A DNA stretch of 64,000 nucleotides. It comes from JAPHSX01 sp041554195 (GTDB lineage: Bacteria > Pseudomonadota > Gammaproteobacteria > Thiohalomonadales > Thiohalomonadaceae). Each line of letters begins with the position of its first letter. Within the stretch, counting starts at the first letter, position 1. The DNA lies in contig JBFFMJ010000006.1 in assembly GCA_041554195.1 (NCBI GenBank), forward strand, positions 62,001-126,000, given 5' to 3'. The notes below the pieces were generated by a model. The model had not been told where the DNA came from and did no database searches. It saw only the letters and a program-made list of their open reading frames with translations. Shown here piece after piece: positions 8,575-17,993 of the stretch. The translations under genes and the position numbers were made by a program.

Positions 8575-9511
8575 ATCACGCGCCCTGATACTTCTGCTGC
8601 TCCCTATACTGTCCGCATGCAGCGGCATCAGCGACACCCGCCCCGAGCCGCTGCGCAAGAGTGAGTATTTTTTAGAACACGGCGTCTCGGCCTTTGAGAA
8701 CAGTGATTATGTCGCCGCCACCGACTTTTTGCATAAAGCCCTGTCGCACTACCGCAGTATCGACAACACCATGGGCATACTTCTCAGCCATATCAATCTG
8801 GCGGAGACTGCACTGGCCGCCGGTAATTTTCCTGCTGCGGAGAGTAATCTCAGTGCCGCAGAGAAGATCAGTCGCGTCAGTGGCTACGCTAACTTCCAGT
8901 CCCGTCTAAACTTGCTACGCTCGCAGGTTCACTGGCGCAAACACGATGAGGAGAAGTCACTCGCATTATTACAGGGTCTGCTCCCCACCTTCGATGAAGA
9001 GCAGCGCAGCAACAGAAAACCCGATCTCATCATGCTGGGGGCCGTCACACTGCGCACCGATATCGCCTTTTCCCGCGATGATGAAACCAAACAGGAGGCA
9101 CGCCTGTGGTTGCGACGCCTCTCACTGATGCTGCCTTCAACCGAGGACAATACCCAATTACATCAGGCCCGCTTATTACGCTTTGAGGCGCAGCTCGCCT
9201 ATTATGATAATGCGCCGGAAGATGCTCTCGATAAACTTGAACAAACACTGCAACTCTATCGCCAAGCTGCGGCCCGCCCCGCCATCGCCGCCACCTTAAC
9301 AGAGAGCGGGCTATTGCTGATGAAGATGCGGCGCTGGCACGAGGCGGAAGAAAAGCTGCAACGCGCCCTCTACATTCGCCTCTGGATCATGGATCGTATC
9401 GGCTCACGCGAACTGCTTGAACACCTGCAGCAGGTGTATCAGGCGTTGGGCGATAATGAGCATTACCTGCAATCCAGGGAGCAGGTGGAACGGATCGGTC
9501 TGCGCAAATAA
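8567..9511 (+). CDS. TPR-repeat lipoprotein of the MCE operon
   Basis: Protein of 314 residues starting with a lipoprotein signal peptide (LSAC lipobox, Cys18) followed by TPR-like helical repeats (AATDFLHKAL, AESNLSAAEKI, AEEKLQRALY). It is probably anchored at the periplasmic face of a membrane and is the last gene of the permease-ATPase-MCE operon, overlapping the MCE gene. A scaffold or outer-membrane partner for the transporter is the natural inference. It is unrelated to the ABC-type auxiliary lipoproteins seen in some Mce operons. Confidence 0.75.
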   Translation: MNKSRALILLLLPILSACSGISDTRPEPLRKSEYFLEHGVSAFENSDYVAATDFLHKALSHYRSIDNTMGILLSHINLAETALAAGNFPAAESNLSAAEKISRVSGYANFQSRLNLLRSQVHWRKHDEEKSLALLQGLLPTFDEEQRSNRKPDLIMLGAVTLRTDIAFSRDDETKQEARLWLRRLSLMLPSTEDNTQLHQARLLRFEAQLAYYDNAPEDALDKLEQTLQLYRQAAARPAIAATLTESGLLLMKMRRWHEAEEKLQRALYIRLWIMDRIGSRELLEHLQQVYQALGDNEHYLQSREQVERIGLRK

Positions 9512-9541
9512 AAAAAGGGACGGTGATAGCGCCCCTTCCTT
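9511..9541. terminator. Terminator between convergent genes
   Basis: GGGaCG-GTGATAG-CGcCCC stem flanked by A-rich and T-rich runs, placed between the lipoprotein gene (plus) and the thioredoxin-like gene (minus). Confidence 0.55.
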
Positions 9542-9566
9542 ATTGATGACATTTCAAAACAACTTA

Positions 9567-10142
9567 TCAGAAATAGTCCGGCTCGTTGCCCTCCTTCCAC
9601 TTAATGTTACACCCCAGGCTCGCCTTCTGTGGCTCCGGCACAGCCAGATTTGCCAGCAGCGCCTTAATCGCATCTTCCAGATCGACACCGGTTACCGGGG
9701 CATCGTTACCCGGTCTGGCGTCATCGAACTGACCACGATAGACCAGCTTGTGGTCAGCATCAAAAAGATAGAAGTCTGGCGTGCAGGCGGCACGATAGGC
9801 CTTGGCGACCTGCTGACTCTCATCGTAGAGGTAGGGGAAGTGTATGCCGTACTCTTCGATAAAGGCGGGCATCATGTCGACACCATCCTCCGGTTTGTAT
9901 TTAACATCATTGCTGGTGATAGAGACAAAGGCGACGCCCTGCGGCAGATAGCTGTCGGCCAGCTCCCCTATCCTGCCGGCAATATGTTTAACAAAGGGGC
10001 AATGGTTACACCAGAAGATCACCACCAGCGGTCGACCGGCAAAATCCTTTAACGAAACCGTATTACCGCTAGTCGGTTCAGGCAGTGAAAAGTCGGGGGC
10101 GGCAGTGCCCAGTTCAAGCATGGTGGAGGGAGTTCTTGCCAT
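9567..10142 (-). CDS. Thioredoxin-family protein (AhpC/TSA-type fold)
   Basis: Protein of 191 residues without an obvious signal peptide. It has the redox-active FWCNHCPF (CxxC) motif near residue 45, an APDFSLPEP N-terminus and the cis-Pro-containing CTPDFYLFD segment. This pattern belongs to a thioredoxin-like group with CNHC active sites that is common in proteobacteria and cyanobacteria. It probably acts as a thiol reductase or peroxidase-like protein, with substrate unknown. It lies beside but is probably not part of the methionine salvage operon. Confidence 0.85.
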   Translation of the reverse strand: MARTPSTMLELGTAAPDFSLPEPTSGNTVSLKDFAGRPLVVIFWCNHCPFVKHIAGRIGELADSYLPQGVAFVSITSNDVKYKPEDGVDMMPAFIEEYGIHFPYLYDESQQVAKAYRAACTPDFYLFDADHKLVYRGQFDDARPGNDAPVTGVDLEDAIKALLANLAVPEPQKASLGCNIKWKEGNEPDYF

Positions 10143-10190
10143 TGATTTTCTCCTTTATCGAAAAAGTCACGAATTGCAGTTCAGCAATCG

Positions 10191-10871
10191 CTAGTCGAGT
10201 TGAATAGCATCGAAGCTACTGACCTGTCGATGCACGGCTTTGGGAGCCAGCGGCGCGGCTTCACGTACCAGCCAGCAGGTCTGCATACCCGCGGCATGGG
10301 CCGCATCCAGCTCCTCCTGGATATCGGAAAGGAAGAGGATCTCGGCCGCAGGCATTCCCAGTTCATTGACGATGGCGCGGTAGGAGCCTACCTCACGTTT
10401 ATGGCCGATGCGGGTATCGAAATAGCCACTAAACAACGGTGTCAAATCCCCTGCATCACTATAGCCGAAGAGCAACTGTTGTGCCGCGACCGAGCCGGAG
10501 GAGTAAACGTAGAGTTTTTTGCCCGCATCGTGCCAACGGCGCAGCCCCGCCACCGCATCCGCATAGACGTGACCGGTAAAGCTGCCATCGCGATAACCCG
10601 CCGCCCAGATCATCCCCTGTAACAACTTAAGCGGGGTGACCTTTTTGTCCTCAGCGATCCATTGGAGCAGCTGCGCAATCGCCTGCCCGGTATCGAGCTC
10701 CTGCCCCACTTCACGGCTTACCTCTCGCAGCTGCTCGGCTACCCTGGGATCATCCAGATGGGCGCGCACAAACTCCGCCAGATGCTCACGGGCATAAGGG
10801 AAAAGCACCTCATGCACGAAACTTATCGAAGAGGTGGTGCCCTCAATGTCGGTGACGATGACCTTAATCAT
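10191..10871 (-). CDS. mtnC: Enolase-phosphatase E1 (methionine salvage)
   Basis: MtnC enolises and dephosphorylates 2,3-diketo-5-methylthiopentyl-1-phosphate to acireductone. The 226 residues carry HAD motif I as DIEGTTSS near residue 7, YSSGSV as motif II and FLSDIQEELDAA as motif III/IV, all characteristic of MtnC. It overlaps mtnD by four bases and is last in the mtnB-mtnD-mtnC operon. Confidence 0.95.
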   Translation of the reverse strand: MIKVIVTDIEGTTSSISFVHEVLFPYAREHLAEFVRAHLDDPRVAEQLREVSREVGQELDTGQAIAQLLQWIAEDKKVTPLKLLQGMIWAAGYRDGSFTGHVYADAVAGLRRWHDAGKKLYVYSSGSVAAQQLLFGYSDAGDLTPLFSGYFDTRIGHKREVGSYRAIVNELGMPAAEILFLSDIQEELDAAHAAGMQTCWLVREAAPLAPKAVHRQVSSFDAIQLD

Positions 10872-11428
10872 GCAACCTGAGTCCGAAACTCATCGTAGCT
10901 GGGAAAGCTCGCGACAATCTCGCTGCCAGTAAAGTCACCGACCCAGCCATCAGGAATGACAAAGAGACGGATACATTTGAAGTCGGGGTTCTCCCCCATG
11001 TCGAACCAGTGAGTGACACCGGCAGGGACGCTAATGAGATCCCCCTGCTCACACTCCACAAGATAGACCTTGGCGTTCACATGCAGGTAGAACAGACCGC
11101 TGCCCTCGACAAAAAAGCGTACCTCGAAGTCGCTGTGGGTGTGCTCGGCCAGGAACTTCTGGCGAAACTCCCCCTTTTGCGGATGGTCGGGGCGCAGACT
11201 CACTACATCGACCGACTGAAATCCATACTCAACGGTGAGGCGGTCCACATCATCACGGTAGGCGGCCAGCACCTCCTCCTGCTCAGCACTCGCGCTCAGT
11301 GGCTGTGATGCCTGCCAGCGCTCGAAACGCACACCCAATCCTGCCAGCGTAGCGGTGATGTCCGCATAATCACTCACCACATTCTCAAGGGCGTTACCCT
11401 GTTCATCGTAAATCACTAGACGACTCAT
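10868..11428 (-). CDS. mtnD: Acireductone dioxygenase
   Basis: MtnD is a cupin metalloenzyme that oxidises acireductone. With Fe it yields the methionine precursor 2-keto-4-methylthiobutyrate. The 186 residues fit the family and include the metal-binding EHTHSDFEVRF motif (His, His, Glu ligands) and a later GVTHWFDMG supplying the fourth ligand. It overlaps both mtnB and mtnC by four bases, so expression is tightly coupled. Confidence 0.96.
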   Translation of the reverse strand: MSRLVIYDEQGNALENVVSDYADITATLAGLGVRFERWQASQPLSASAEQEEVLAAYRDDVDRLTVEYGFQSVDVVSLRPDHPQKGEFRQKFLAEHTHSDFEVRFFVEGSGLFYLHVNAKVYLVECEQGDLISVPAGVTHWFDMGENPDFKCIRLFVIPDGWVGDFTGSEIVASFPSYDEFRTQVA

Positions 11429-12045
11429 GATCGCTGTAACCTCTGCATGGTTAATTCACACTCAAAGAGAAACTCGAAGGCCTCAAGGTGACGCATCGTC
11501 TCGGCCATGGTCGCCCCCCAGGTATAGAGACCATGCCCCTTGATGAGATAGCCGTGGATTGCTGGGTGGCCATCCATATAGCACTCTACCTCGGCCGCAA
11601 GACGCGGGATATTCTGATCGTTGGCAAAGATGGGGACGATAACCTTGCCCTCATGGGTTGCCACCCCGCTGAAGGCCTTTTGTAGCTCATAATCCTCAAA
11701 CTCTATCATTCCCTCAAACAGGCGCGATAACACCGTGGCGTTGACCGAGTGGGTATGCAGCACCGCGCTAACGTCGCCAAAGCGCTGGTAGATAACGGTG
11801 TGCAACAGAGTCTCTGCGGAAGGACGGCGACCATCGAGTGAGTTACCCTCAGCGTCAACGCGCATGATCGCCTCCTTGCTCAAAGCCCCCTTGTGATAGC
11901 CGGAAACGGTGACGGCGACATTGCCGTCAGAGAGGCGCATGGAGAAATTGCTGCTGGTAGCCGGCACCCAACCCCGCTGGTTGAGAAACCGTCCCGCCTC
12001 GATCATCTGCTGCGCCTTATCGGCAAACTCGTCGTTACCCGCCAT
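11425..12045 (-). CDS. mtnB: Methylthioribulose-1-phosphate dehydratase
   Basis: MtnB belongs to the class II aldolase/adducin family and dehydrates 5-methylthioribulose-1-phosphate. The 206 residues show the zinc motif HTHS (VLHTHSVNATVL) and a C-terminal IKGHGLYTWG histidine. It is first of the mtnBDC operon. mtnA and mtnN/mtnP, needed to enter the pathway from methylthioadenosine, are not in this window and are presumably elsewhere. Confidence 0.95.
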   Translation of the reverse strand: MAGNDEFADKAQQMIEAGRFLNQRGWVPATSSNFSMRLSDGNVAVTVSGYHKGALSKEAIMRVDAEGNSLDGRRPSAETLLHTVIYQRFGDVSAVLHTHSVNATVLSRLFEGMIEFEDYELQKAFSGVATHEGKVIVPIFANDQNIPRLAAEVECYMDGHPAIHGYLIKGHGLYTWGATMAETMRHLEAFEFLFECELTMQRLQRS

Positions 12046-12107
12046 AAGCCCTCCACCTGATTTTGCGGCAGTTTAGCCGCGACTTTGCAACGCGACAAGC
12101 AGCCCGT

Positions 12108-13250
12108 CTAAAGAGCGGAGAAGAACTCTGCCATCAGCGGTGCAAAACGCTCCTTGTCGACCAGGAAGGCGTCATGACCCTGGAGCGAGGGCAGTGCATA
12201 AAAGCTCACATCCAGCCCGCTCTCAGTGAGCATTGCCGCCACCGATTGTTGCTGGTGCAAAGGGAACAGGGTATCGCTCTCCACTCCGATCACCAGCGCC
12301 TTCTTACCGGCACTATACTGGCACAGGGCGATCAGACGCTCGTGGTGGTCAGCCAGGTCGAACCAGTCCATGGCGCGACTCAGATAGAGATAGGAGTTGG
12401 CATCGAAGGTGCCGACAAACTTCTGTGCATTGGCTTCAAGATAGGATTCAATCTGGAACTGTGCGTCAAAGGGCTGACGCTCCTGTGCGCTGATCATATC
12501 GCGGCCAAAACGCTCATCCCACTCCTCGGCCGAACGGTAGGAGATCAGGCCGAGTTTACGCGCCAGACGCATCCCCTCCACCGGCTCTTTATCCGGCGGA
12601 TAATTGCCCCCCAGCCAGTCGGGATCGTTGCGGATGATCTCGCGCTGCAATGATCGCACCCCAATGGCATGCGGTGTGGCCTTGGCGGCCCCCGAAACCA
12701 CCACGACATTGTGCGTATCCTCCGGGTAGTGCACCGCATAGGCCAGCGCAGTCATGCCACCGAGCGAGCAGCCCACCACGGCGCGTACACAGGGAATACC
12801 GAGGGCCTGAATCACCGCATGACCCGCCGCCGCAATATCCTCAATGGAGAGGTCGGGAAAACTCAGGCGATACGGCTCACCGGTGCGCGGATCGACCGAT
12901 GAGGGACCGGTTGAGCCAAAGCAACTGCCCAGCGAATTCACGCAAATAACATGATAGTGATTGGCGTCCAGCGGCTTACCGGGGCCAATCATATACTCCC
13001 ACCAGCCAGGGGTGGTGTCGCGTGGCGATGAGGCGGCGTGAGACGAGGGGGAGAGGCCGGTAAAGACCAATACCGCATTATCCTTATCCCGCGACAACTC
13101 ACCCCAGCTTTCATAGGCAACACGTGCCTCGGGCAGCTCACCGCCGCGATGCATCTTCAGCGGACCGGGCAGATTGATAGTGCGGCAAGCCCCCTGGCTG
13201 CACTCACGAATATCGGCAATCTTACCTGCCTGTCTTGCGGCTGTTAGCAC
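12108..13250 (-). CDS. metX: Homoserine O-acyltransferase (MetX family)
   Basis: Alpha/beta-hydrolase acyltransferase that activates homoserine for methionine synthesis. Nucleophile elbow GCSLGGM, substrate-loop GLSPSSHAASS and the late GHDAFL histidine mark MetX. The SSHAASS loop differs from the DQHAAG of typical acetyltransferases and resembles MetX members reported to use succinyl-CoA, so succinylation is plausible but unproven. The 380-residue call uses a GTG at 13250. The first roughly 25 residues are poorly conserved, so the true start may lie downstream. Confidence 0.88.
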   Translation of the reverse strand: MLTAARQAGKIADIRECSQGACRTINLPGPLKMHRGGELPEARVAYESWGELSRDKDNAVLVFTGLSPSSHAASSPRDTTPGWWEYMIGPGKPLDANHYHVICVNSLGSCFGSTGPSSVDPRTGEPYRLSFPDLSIEDIAAAGHAVIQALGIPCVRAVVGCSLGGMTALAYAVHYPEDTHNVVVVSGAAKATPHAIGVRSLQREIIRNDPDWLGGNYPPDKEPVEGMRLARKLGLISYRSAEEWDERFGRDMISAQERQPFDAQFQIESYLEANAQKFVGTFDANSYLYLSRAMDWFDLADHHERLIALCQYSAGKKALVIGVESDTLFPLHQQQSVAAMLTESGLDVSFYALPSLQGHDAFLVDKERFAPLMAEFFSAL

Positions 13251-13375
13251 TCGTCATCCACCTGTTGCGGCTACAAAGCCGACTATTGTCCCAAAGCTCT
13301 TCGTTAAAGTGTAGTGCCAGATCAATGCGCCCCCAAACTGTAAGGGAGATAACATGCTGTGGTATTCTCAACGGC

Positions 13376-14356
13376 ATGAAGATAGTGGAAGTCGTTACCC
13401 GAGAGGGACATATCAAAGCGGTGCGCCGGCTGGCCCGTGAAAACGGTGCCTGCGATAACTGGCTTGGCCCGGTTAATGAAGATGGACGCCAGTCTGTACG
13501 TATTCTTATCACACCAGAGTACCGTCAACCCTTGCTTGATGCACTGCAAGCCCGCCTTGGCAGCAGTGATCAATCACGCATCCTGGTCTACCCGCTGGAG
13601 CTGGCGCTACCCCGCAACAATGATGACGGCCGTGAGACCAAACAAACTACCGTCACCACCCGCGAAGAACTCTACAATGAGATCCACAAGGGTGCACGCC
13701 TCGACGGCACCTTCCTGCTGCTGGTCATTCTCTCCACCATCGTTGCCGCCATCGGTCTGCTCGAAAACAACCCCGCGGTGATCATCGGCGCCATGGTGAT
13801 CGCCCCCCTGCTCGGCCCCAACCTCGCCCTCGCACTCGGCACCGCTTTAGGCGATACAAAACTCATGTGGCAGGCCTTCAAGACCGGCACCACCGGCCTC
13901 GTCACCGCACTGTTTTTATCCATCGCTATCGGCAAACTCTGGCCCAGCGATGAGTTCAGCTACGAAGTCCTCAGCCGCACCGACGCCGGGCTCGACACCA
14001 TCGCGCTGGCCTTCGCCTCCGGAGCCGCCGCCGTGATCTCGCTAACCACCGGCCTCTCCAGCATATTGGTCGGCGTCATGGTCGCCGTCGCCCTGCTCCC
14101 CCCCACCGCCGTCATCGGCATGATGATAGGCCAGGGCGAATGGCAACTCGCCTACGGCGCAACACTATTGCTGCTGATCAACATCGTCAGCGTCAACCTC
14201 GCCGCCAAACTGGTCTTCTTCTTCAAAGGGGTTAAGCCAAGAACCTGGCTGGAGCAACAGCAGGCGAGACAGTCGATGCGGAGTTATGTTTTGATTTGGG
14301 TGTTGTCACTGATGCTGTTGGTGACGATGATATATGTTAGGCAGAGTACGTTGTAA
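13376..14356 (+). CDS. DUF389 / TIGR00341 family membrane protein
   Basis: Integral membrane protein of 326 residues from the ATG at 13376 (MKIVEVV). A longer frame upstream overlaps the divergent metX start. A soluble ferredoxin-like N-terminal domain (about 1-85) is followed by at least five or six hydrophobic helices, starting with GTFLLLVILSTIVAAIGLL and the conserved IIGAMVIAPLLGP motif. The family occurs widely in bacteria and archaea without a settled function. Transport has been suggested. No strong Shine-Dalgarno sequence is visible. Confidence 0.88.
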   Translation: MKIVEVVTREGHIKAVRRLARENGACDNWLGPVNEDGRQSVRILITPEYRQPLLDALQARLGSSDQSRILVYPLELALPRNNDDGRETKQTTVTTREELYNEIHKGARLDGTFLLLVILSTIVAAIGLLENNPAVIIGAMVIAPLLGPNLALALGTALGDTKLMWQAFKTGTTGLVTALFLSIAIGKLWPSDEFSYEVLSRTDAGLDTIALAFASGAAAVISLTTGLSSILVGVMVAVALLPPTAVIGMMIGQGEWQLAYGATLLLLINIVSVNLAAKLVFFFKGVKPRTWLEQQQARQSMRSYVLIWVLSLMLLVTMIYVRQSTL

Positions 14357-14493
14357 GAAGGCATGTGTACGATTATGCTGTGCTAATCGTAGCTACGCGC
14401 TGAACTATTTAAAAACACGAACATGATCGGTCGCAGAACCGTGGCTTCGCCCAACGAACGGAAGCCTATAACAACACAAGGAGATAAAAATCA

Positions 14494-15600
14494 ATGTATT
14501 CTGATAACGAAAATCGCGCCTTTGTTATGGTGGTGGATGACGACCATATTCATTGCCGTTTCATGGAATACACCCTGCAAGACGAGTACACACAACAGAG
14601 CTTCCACTCTGTGCCAGAGGCTGTTGCCTACCTGGAAAGTGACGCAATTACTCCCGATATTATCCTACTGGATTTCAACATGCCAAAGGCCGATGGTCGG
14701 GAGCTTCTCTACGCCATAAAGAAAAACCCCACAACAAAAAACATTCCCATTATCTTCGTCACCTCCGAGGCCGATCCTGGACTGCAGGAGCAAACCCTTG
14801 AACTGGGTGCAGTCGACTACATGCTAAAACCGGTACAACCCGGAATCCTGAAACGGAAGATCGCCAACCACATCCGTAGCCATCGTTCCCGCAATGCCCT
14901 GCACTCACATAATCTGTTGCTACATGAGGAGTTGGCCGAAACAATTAATGAGTTACTGTTGGTACAGGATGTCACCATCCTAGCCCTGGCCACCCTCACG
15001 GAGGTGAGCAACAATGAAACCGGTGAACATATATGGCGAACCCAGGAGTATGTAAAAATACTGGCACAGGAACTTCGCCACAGTGAACGCTACCGCGGTA
15101 CCCTTACCGATAAAGATATCTACCTGATGTATAAAACCGCACCGCTACACGATATCGGCAAAGTGGGAATACCGGATGAAATACTGAAAAAACCTGCAGC
15201 CCTCACTGCGGATGAGATTGAGACGATAAAAACTCACACGCTCATCGGCTTCAATGCCCTGACACAGGCAGAAAGACTATATAAAAATTCAGATAACAGT
15301 TTTCTCAAGTATGCCCGCGAAATCTGCTGCTCACACCATGAAAGGTGGGATGGTAAAGGCTATCCACACGGACTGAAGGGAGAAAGTATTCCTATATCGG
15401 CACGCATCATGGCCATTGCCGATGTCTATGATGCCCTGGTGACCAAACGCGTCTACAAGGAGGCGCTGGAACATGCAGATGCGGTGGAATTTATCAGCAG
15501 TGAACGAGGCAAGGCCTTCGATCCTTACCTTATCGACCTGTTTGTAGAGAACCATATGGAGTTTAAGGTCATCGCGCAGGCAAGCGCAGGGAAACCTTAA
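14494..15600 (+). CDS. Response regulator with HD-GYP phosphodiesterase domain
   Basis: Receiver domain (about residues 10-125: VVDDDH, phospho-acceptor in LLDFNMPKADG, K in LKPV) joined through a helix to an HD-GYP domain of the c-di-GMP phosphodiesterase class. The catalytic HD (PLHDIGKVGIPD) and GYP (HHERWDGKGYPHG) motifs are intact, so hydrolysis of c-di-GMP controlled by phosphorylation is expected. No histidine kinase gene is adjacent, so it is an orphan. AAGGAGAT lies just before the ATG. Confidence 0.93.
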   Translation: MYSDNENRAFVMVVDDDHIHCRFMEYTLQDEYTQQSFHSVPEAVAYLESDAITPDIILLDFNMPKADGRELLYAIKKNPTTKNIPIIFVTSEADPGLQEQTLELGAVDYMLKPVQPGILKRKIANHIRSHRSRNALHSHNLLLHEELAETINELLLVQDVTILALATLTEVSNNETGEHIWRTQEYVKILAQELRHSERYRGTLTDKDIYLMYKTAPLHDIGKVGIPDEILKKPAALTADEIETIKTHTLIGFNALTQAERLYKNSDNSFLKYAREICCSHHERWDGKGYPHGLKGESIPISARIMAIADVYDALVTKRVYKEALEHADAVEFISSERGKAFDPYLIDLFVENHMEFKVIAQASAGKP

Positions 15601-15733
15601 CCGGTTGCCCTAATGCCATACTAGCAACTCTCTAGCACTGTGCTCTGCATTCTGCGCTGCTTCATGACTACCTGCACCGATGCAATATAGCCCTTATCTT
15701 CACGGGAAATAAAGCGAAGGCTGAAGACAGGAT

Positions 15734-17941
15734 TCAGATCTTACGCCGCACTTCCATCACATTAGGCAACTGATTAATACGCCCCAGTACGCGACTTAGC
15801 TGATCAATATCAGCGATCTCCAGCGTCACATCAATACGCGCAGAGTGAGTTTTCTGATCACTCAAGGTTTGGCTACCCAGCACGTTGATCTTTTCATTGG
15901 CCAGCACGGTATAGACATCGATCAACAGCCCCTGCCGGTCAATCGCCTCGATCTCGATATCGACCGGGTAGGTGGCCTCATTGCCAAAGCCCCCCCACTC
16001 CACCTCGATCAGGCGTGTGCGTTTTGACTCAGGCAGGTTGAGAATGTTTTTACAGTCACTGCGATGGATACTGACGCCGCGTCCCTGGGTGATAAAGCCG
16101 ATGATCGGGTCACCCATCGCCGGTTTACAGCAGCGTGCAATCATAGTGAGTAGATTACCGACGCCACGGATCTGAATATCGCCGCCATCACTGGTGCGAC
16201 GCTTACGCTCCGGTGCCTTGTTTACCGCGGCCTCTTTCTGCAGTTTATCTACCAGCTTGTATAATGCACCGGCGATCTGCGCCGGATTGATATCGCCACG
16301 GCCGATGGCGATCAACATCTCATCAATGGTGTTGAAATGAAAATAGTCACTCAGTTTTTCAAAGGCGAGACCGCGTACCCCGAGCCGATTCAATTCGCGT
16401 TCCAGCAGACTGCGGCCATCAATAATATTCTGTTCGTGGTTTTGTTGCTTAAACCAGGTACCGGCCTTGGAGCGGGCGCGTGAGGTCTTGAGATAACCGA
16501 GGTGCGGATTGAGCCAGTCGCGACTGGGACCACCGTGTTTAGTGGTAAGGATCTCCACCTGTTCACCCGACTGCAACTCATAGGTCAGTGGCACGATACG
16601 CCCGTTCACCTTGGCACCGCGACAGCGGTTGCCCACCTCGGTATGCACGTAATAGGCGAAGTCGAGTGGTGTCGCCCCCTGTGGCAGGTCGAACACCTCA
16701 CCACCGGGGGTGAGGACATAGACGCGATCCTGGAATACCTCGGATTTGAAACGGTCGATAAAGTCATCGGCACCGCTCTCTTCCTCCTTCCAGTCGAGCA
16801 GTTGACGCAGCCAGGCGATCTTCTGCTCAAAGCCCTTGTCGGACTTGCCGCCCTCTTTGTAGCGCCAGTGGGCGGCAACGCCTAGCTCGGCATGTTTGTC
16901 CATCTCGGCGGTACGGATCTGCACCTCCAGCGTCTTGCCGCCGGGGCCGATCACCGCAGTGTGAATCGACTGGTAATTATTCTCTTTCGGTGTCGCGATG
17001 TAATCGTCGAACTCCTTGGGAATATGCGGCCACAGGCTGTGTACCGTGCCGAGTACGTGATAGCAGTCGGCGACACTGTCGACCAGCACCCGCACCGCCC
17101 GCACATCGTAGAGGTCATGAAAGCCCAGCCCCTTGCGTTGCATCTTCTTCCAGATGCTGTAGATGTGTTTGGCGCGCCCGGTAATATCGGCCTTCACTCC
17201 GGCGATACCGAGCTGCTTTTGCAGGATCTCGATCACCTCCTCGATATAACGCTGACGATCGACGCGGCGCTCATCAATAAACTTTGCGACCTGTTTGTAA
17301 GTGGTCGGGTCTAGGTAGCGAAAGCTCAGATCCTCCAGCTCCCACTTCACCTGCCAGATACCGAGACGGTTGGCCAGCGGCGCGTAGATATCCATGGTCT
17401 CGCGGGCAATGCGCCGCTGCTTCTCCTCGGAAAGAAATTTCAGGGTACGCATGTTGTGCAGCCGGTCGGCCAGTTTGATCATCACCACCCGTACATCTTC
17501 GGCCATTGCCAGCAGCAGCTTACGCAGGCTCTCTGCCTTGATGCTCTCCTTGCGTCCCTCGCCCAGATGATAATCCCCGATGGAACTCATCTTGGTGACG
17601 CCATCGACCAGGTGCGCCACCGCACGTCCGCACCGCTCCTCGACCTGCTGCAGGTTGACATCGGTATCCTCTACCACGTCGTGCAGGATCGCCGCAGCGA
17701 TGCTCTCGTGATCCAGCCGCAGCCCGGTAACGATATCGGCCACCGCCATGGCGTGGTTGAGATAGGGTTCGCCAGAGGCACGCAGCTGAGTCAGATGGGC
17801 CTGATCGGCGATATCCAGCGCGGTGCGGATGAGTGCAATCTCTTCGGGCTTACGCCCCTCTGCAATGGAGGCGAGCCAGATCCCCTTGTGATCTTCACTC
17901 TCGTGACCGGGGGATGGCAGGTGGGATTCGACGTAGACCAT
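15734..17941 (-). CDS. relA: RelA-clade (p)ppGpp synthetase with intact HD motif
   Basis: 735-residue RelA/SpoT homologue with HD, synthetase, TGS (VYVLTPGGEVFDLP), zinc-finger/helical and ACT domains in order. The synthetase loop reads EFDD (residues 310-313), the acidic EXDD type of RelA rather than RXKD of bifunctional enzymes. The hydrolase motif is nevertheless intact (H63, H87-D88, E91-D92), whereas E. coli and Pseudomonas RelA have lost it. It could therefore be bifunctional or a RelA still carrying a dormant hydrolase site. Calling it spoT is the alternative, but the synthetase sequence is closer to RelA. Confidence 0.88.
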   Translation of the reverse strand: MVYVESHLPSPGHESEDHKGIWLASIAEGRKPEEIALIRTALDIADQAHLTQLRASGEPYLNHAMAVADIVTGLRLDHESIAAAILHDVVEDTDVNLQQVEERCGRAVAHLVDGVTKMSSIGDYHLGEGRKESIKAESLRKLLLAMAEDVRVVMIKLADRLHNMRTLKFLSEEKQRRIARETMDIYAPLANRLGIWQVKWELEDLSFRYLDPTTYKQVAKFIDERRVDRQRYIEEVIEILQKQLGIAGVKADITGRAKHIYSIWKKMQRKGLGFHDLYDVRAVRVLVDSVADCYHVLGTVHSLWPHIPKEFDDYIATPKENNYQSIHTAVIGPGGKTLEVQIRTAEMDKHAELGVAAHWRYKEGGKSDKGFEQKIAWLRQLLDWKEEESGADDFIDRFKSEVFQDRVYVLTPGGEVFDLPQGATPLDFAYYVHTEVGNRCRGAKVNGRIVPLTYELQSGEQVEILTTKHGGPSRDWLNPHLGYLKTSRARSKAGTWFKQQNHEQNIIDGRSLLERELNRLGVRGLAFEKLSDYFHFNTIDEMLIAIGRGDINPAQIAGALYKLVDKLQKEAAVNKAPERKRRTSDGGDIQIRGVGNLLTMIARCCKPAMGDPIIGFITQGRGVSIHRSDCKNILNLPESKRTRLIEVEWGGFGNEATYPVDIEIEAIDRQGLLIDVYTVLANEKINVLGSQTLSDQKTHSARIDVTLEIADIDQLSRVLGRINQLPNVMEVRRKI

Positions 17942-17993
17942 GGTGTGATGATATTCCGTTTATCGTTGAGAAGATTCTAGTCGAGAATGGCCG

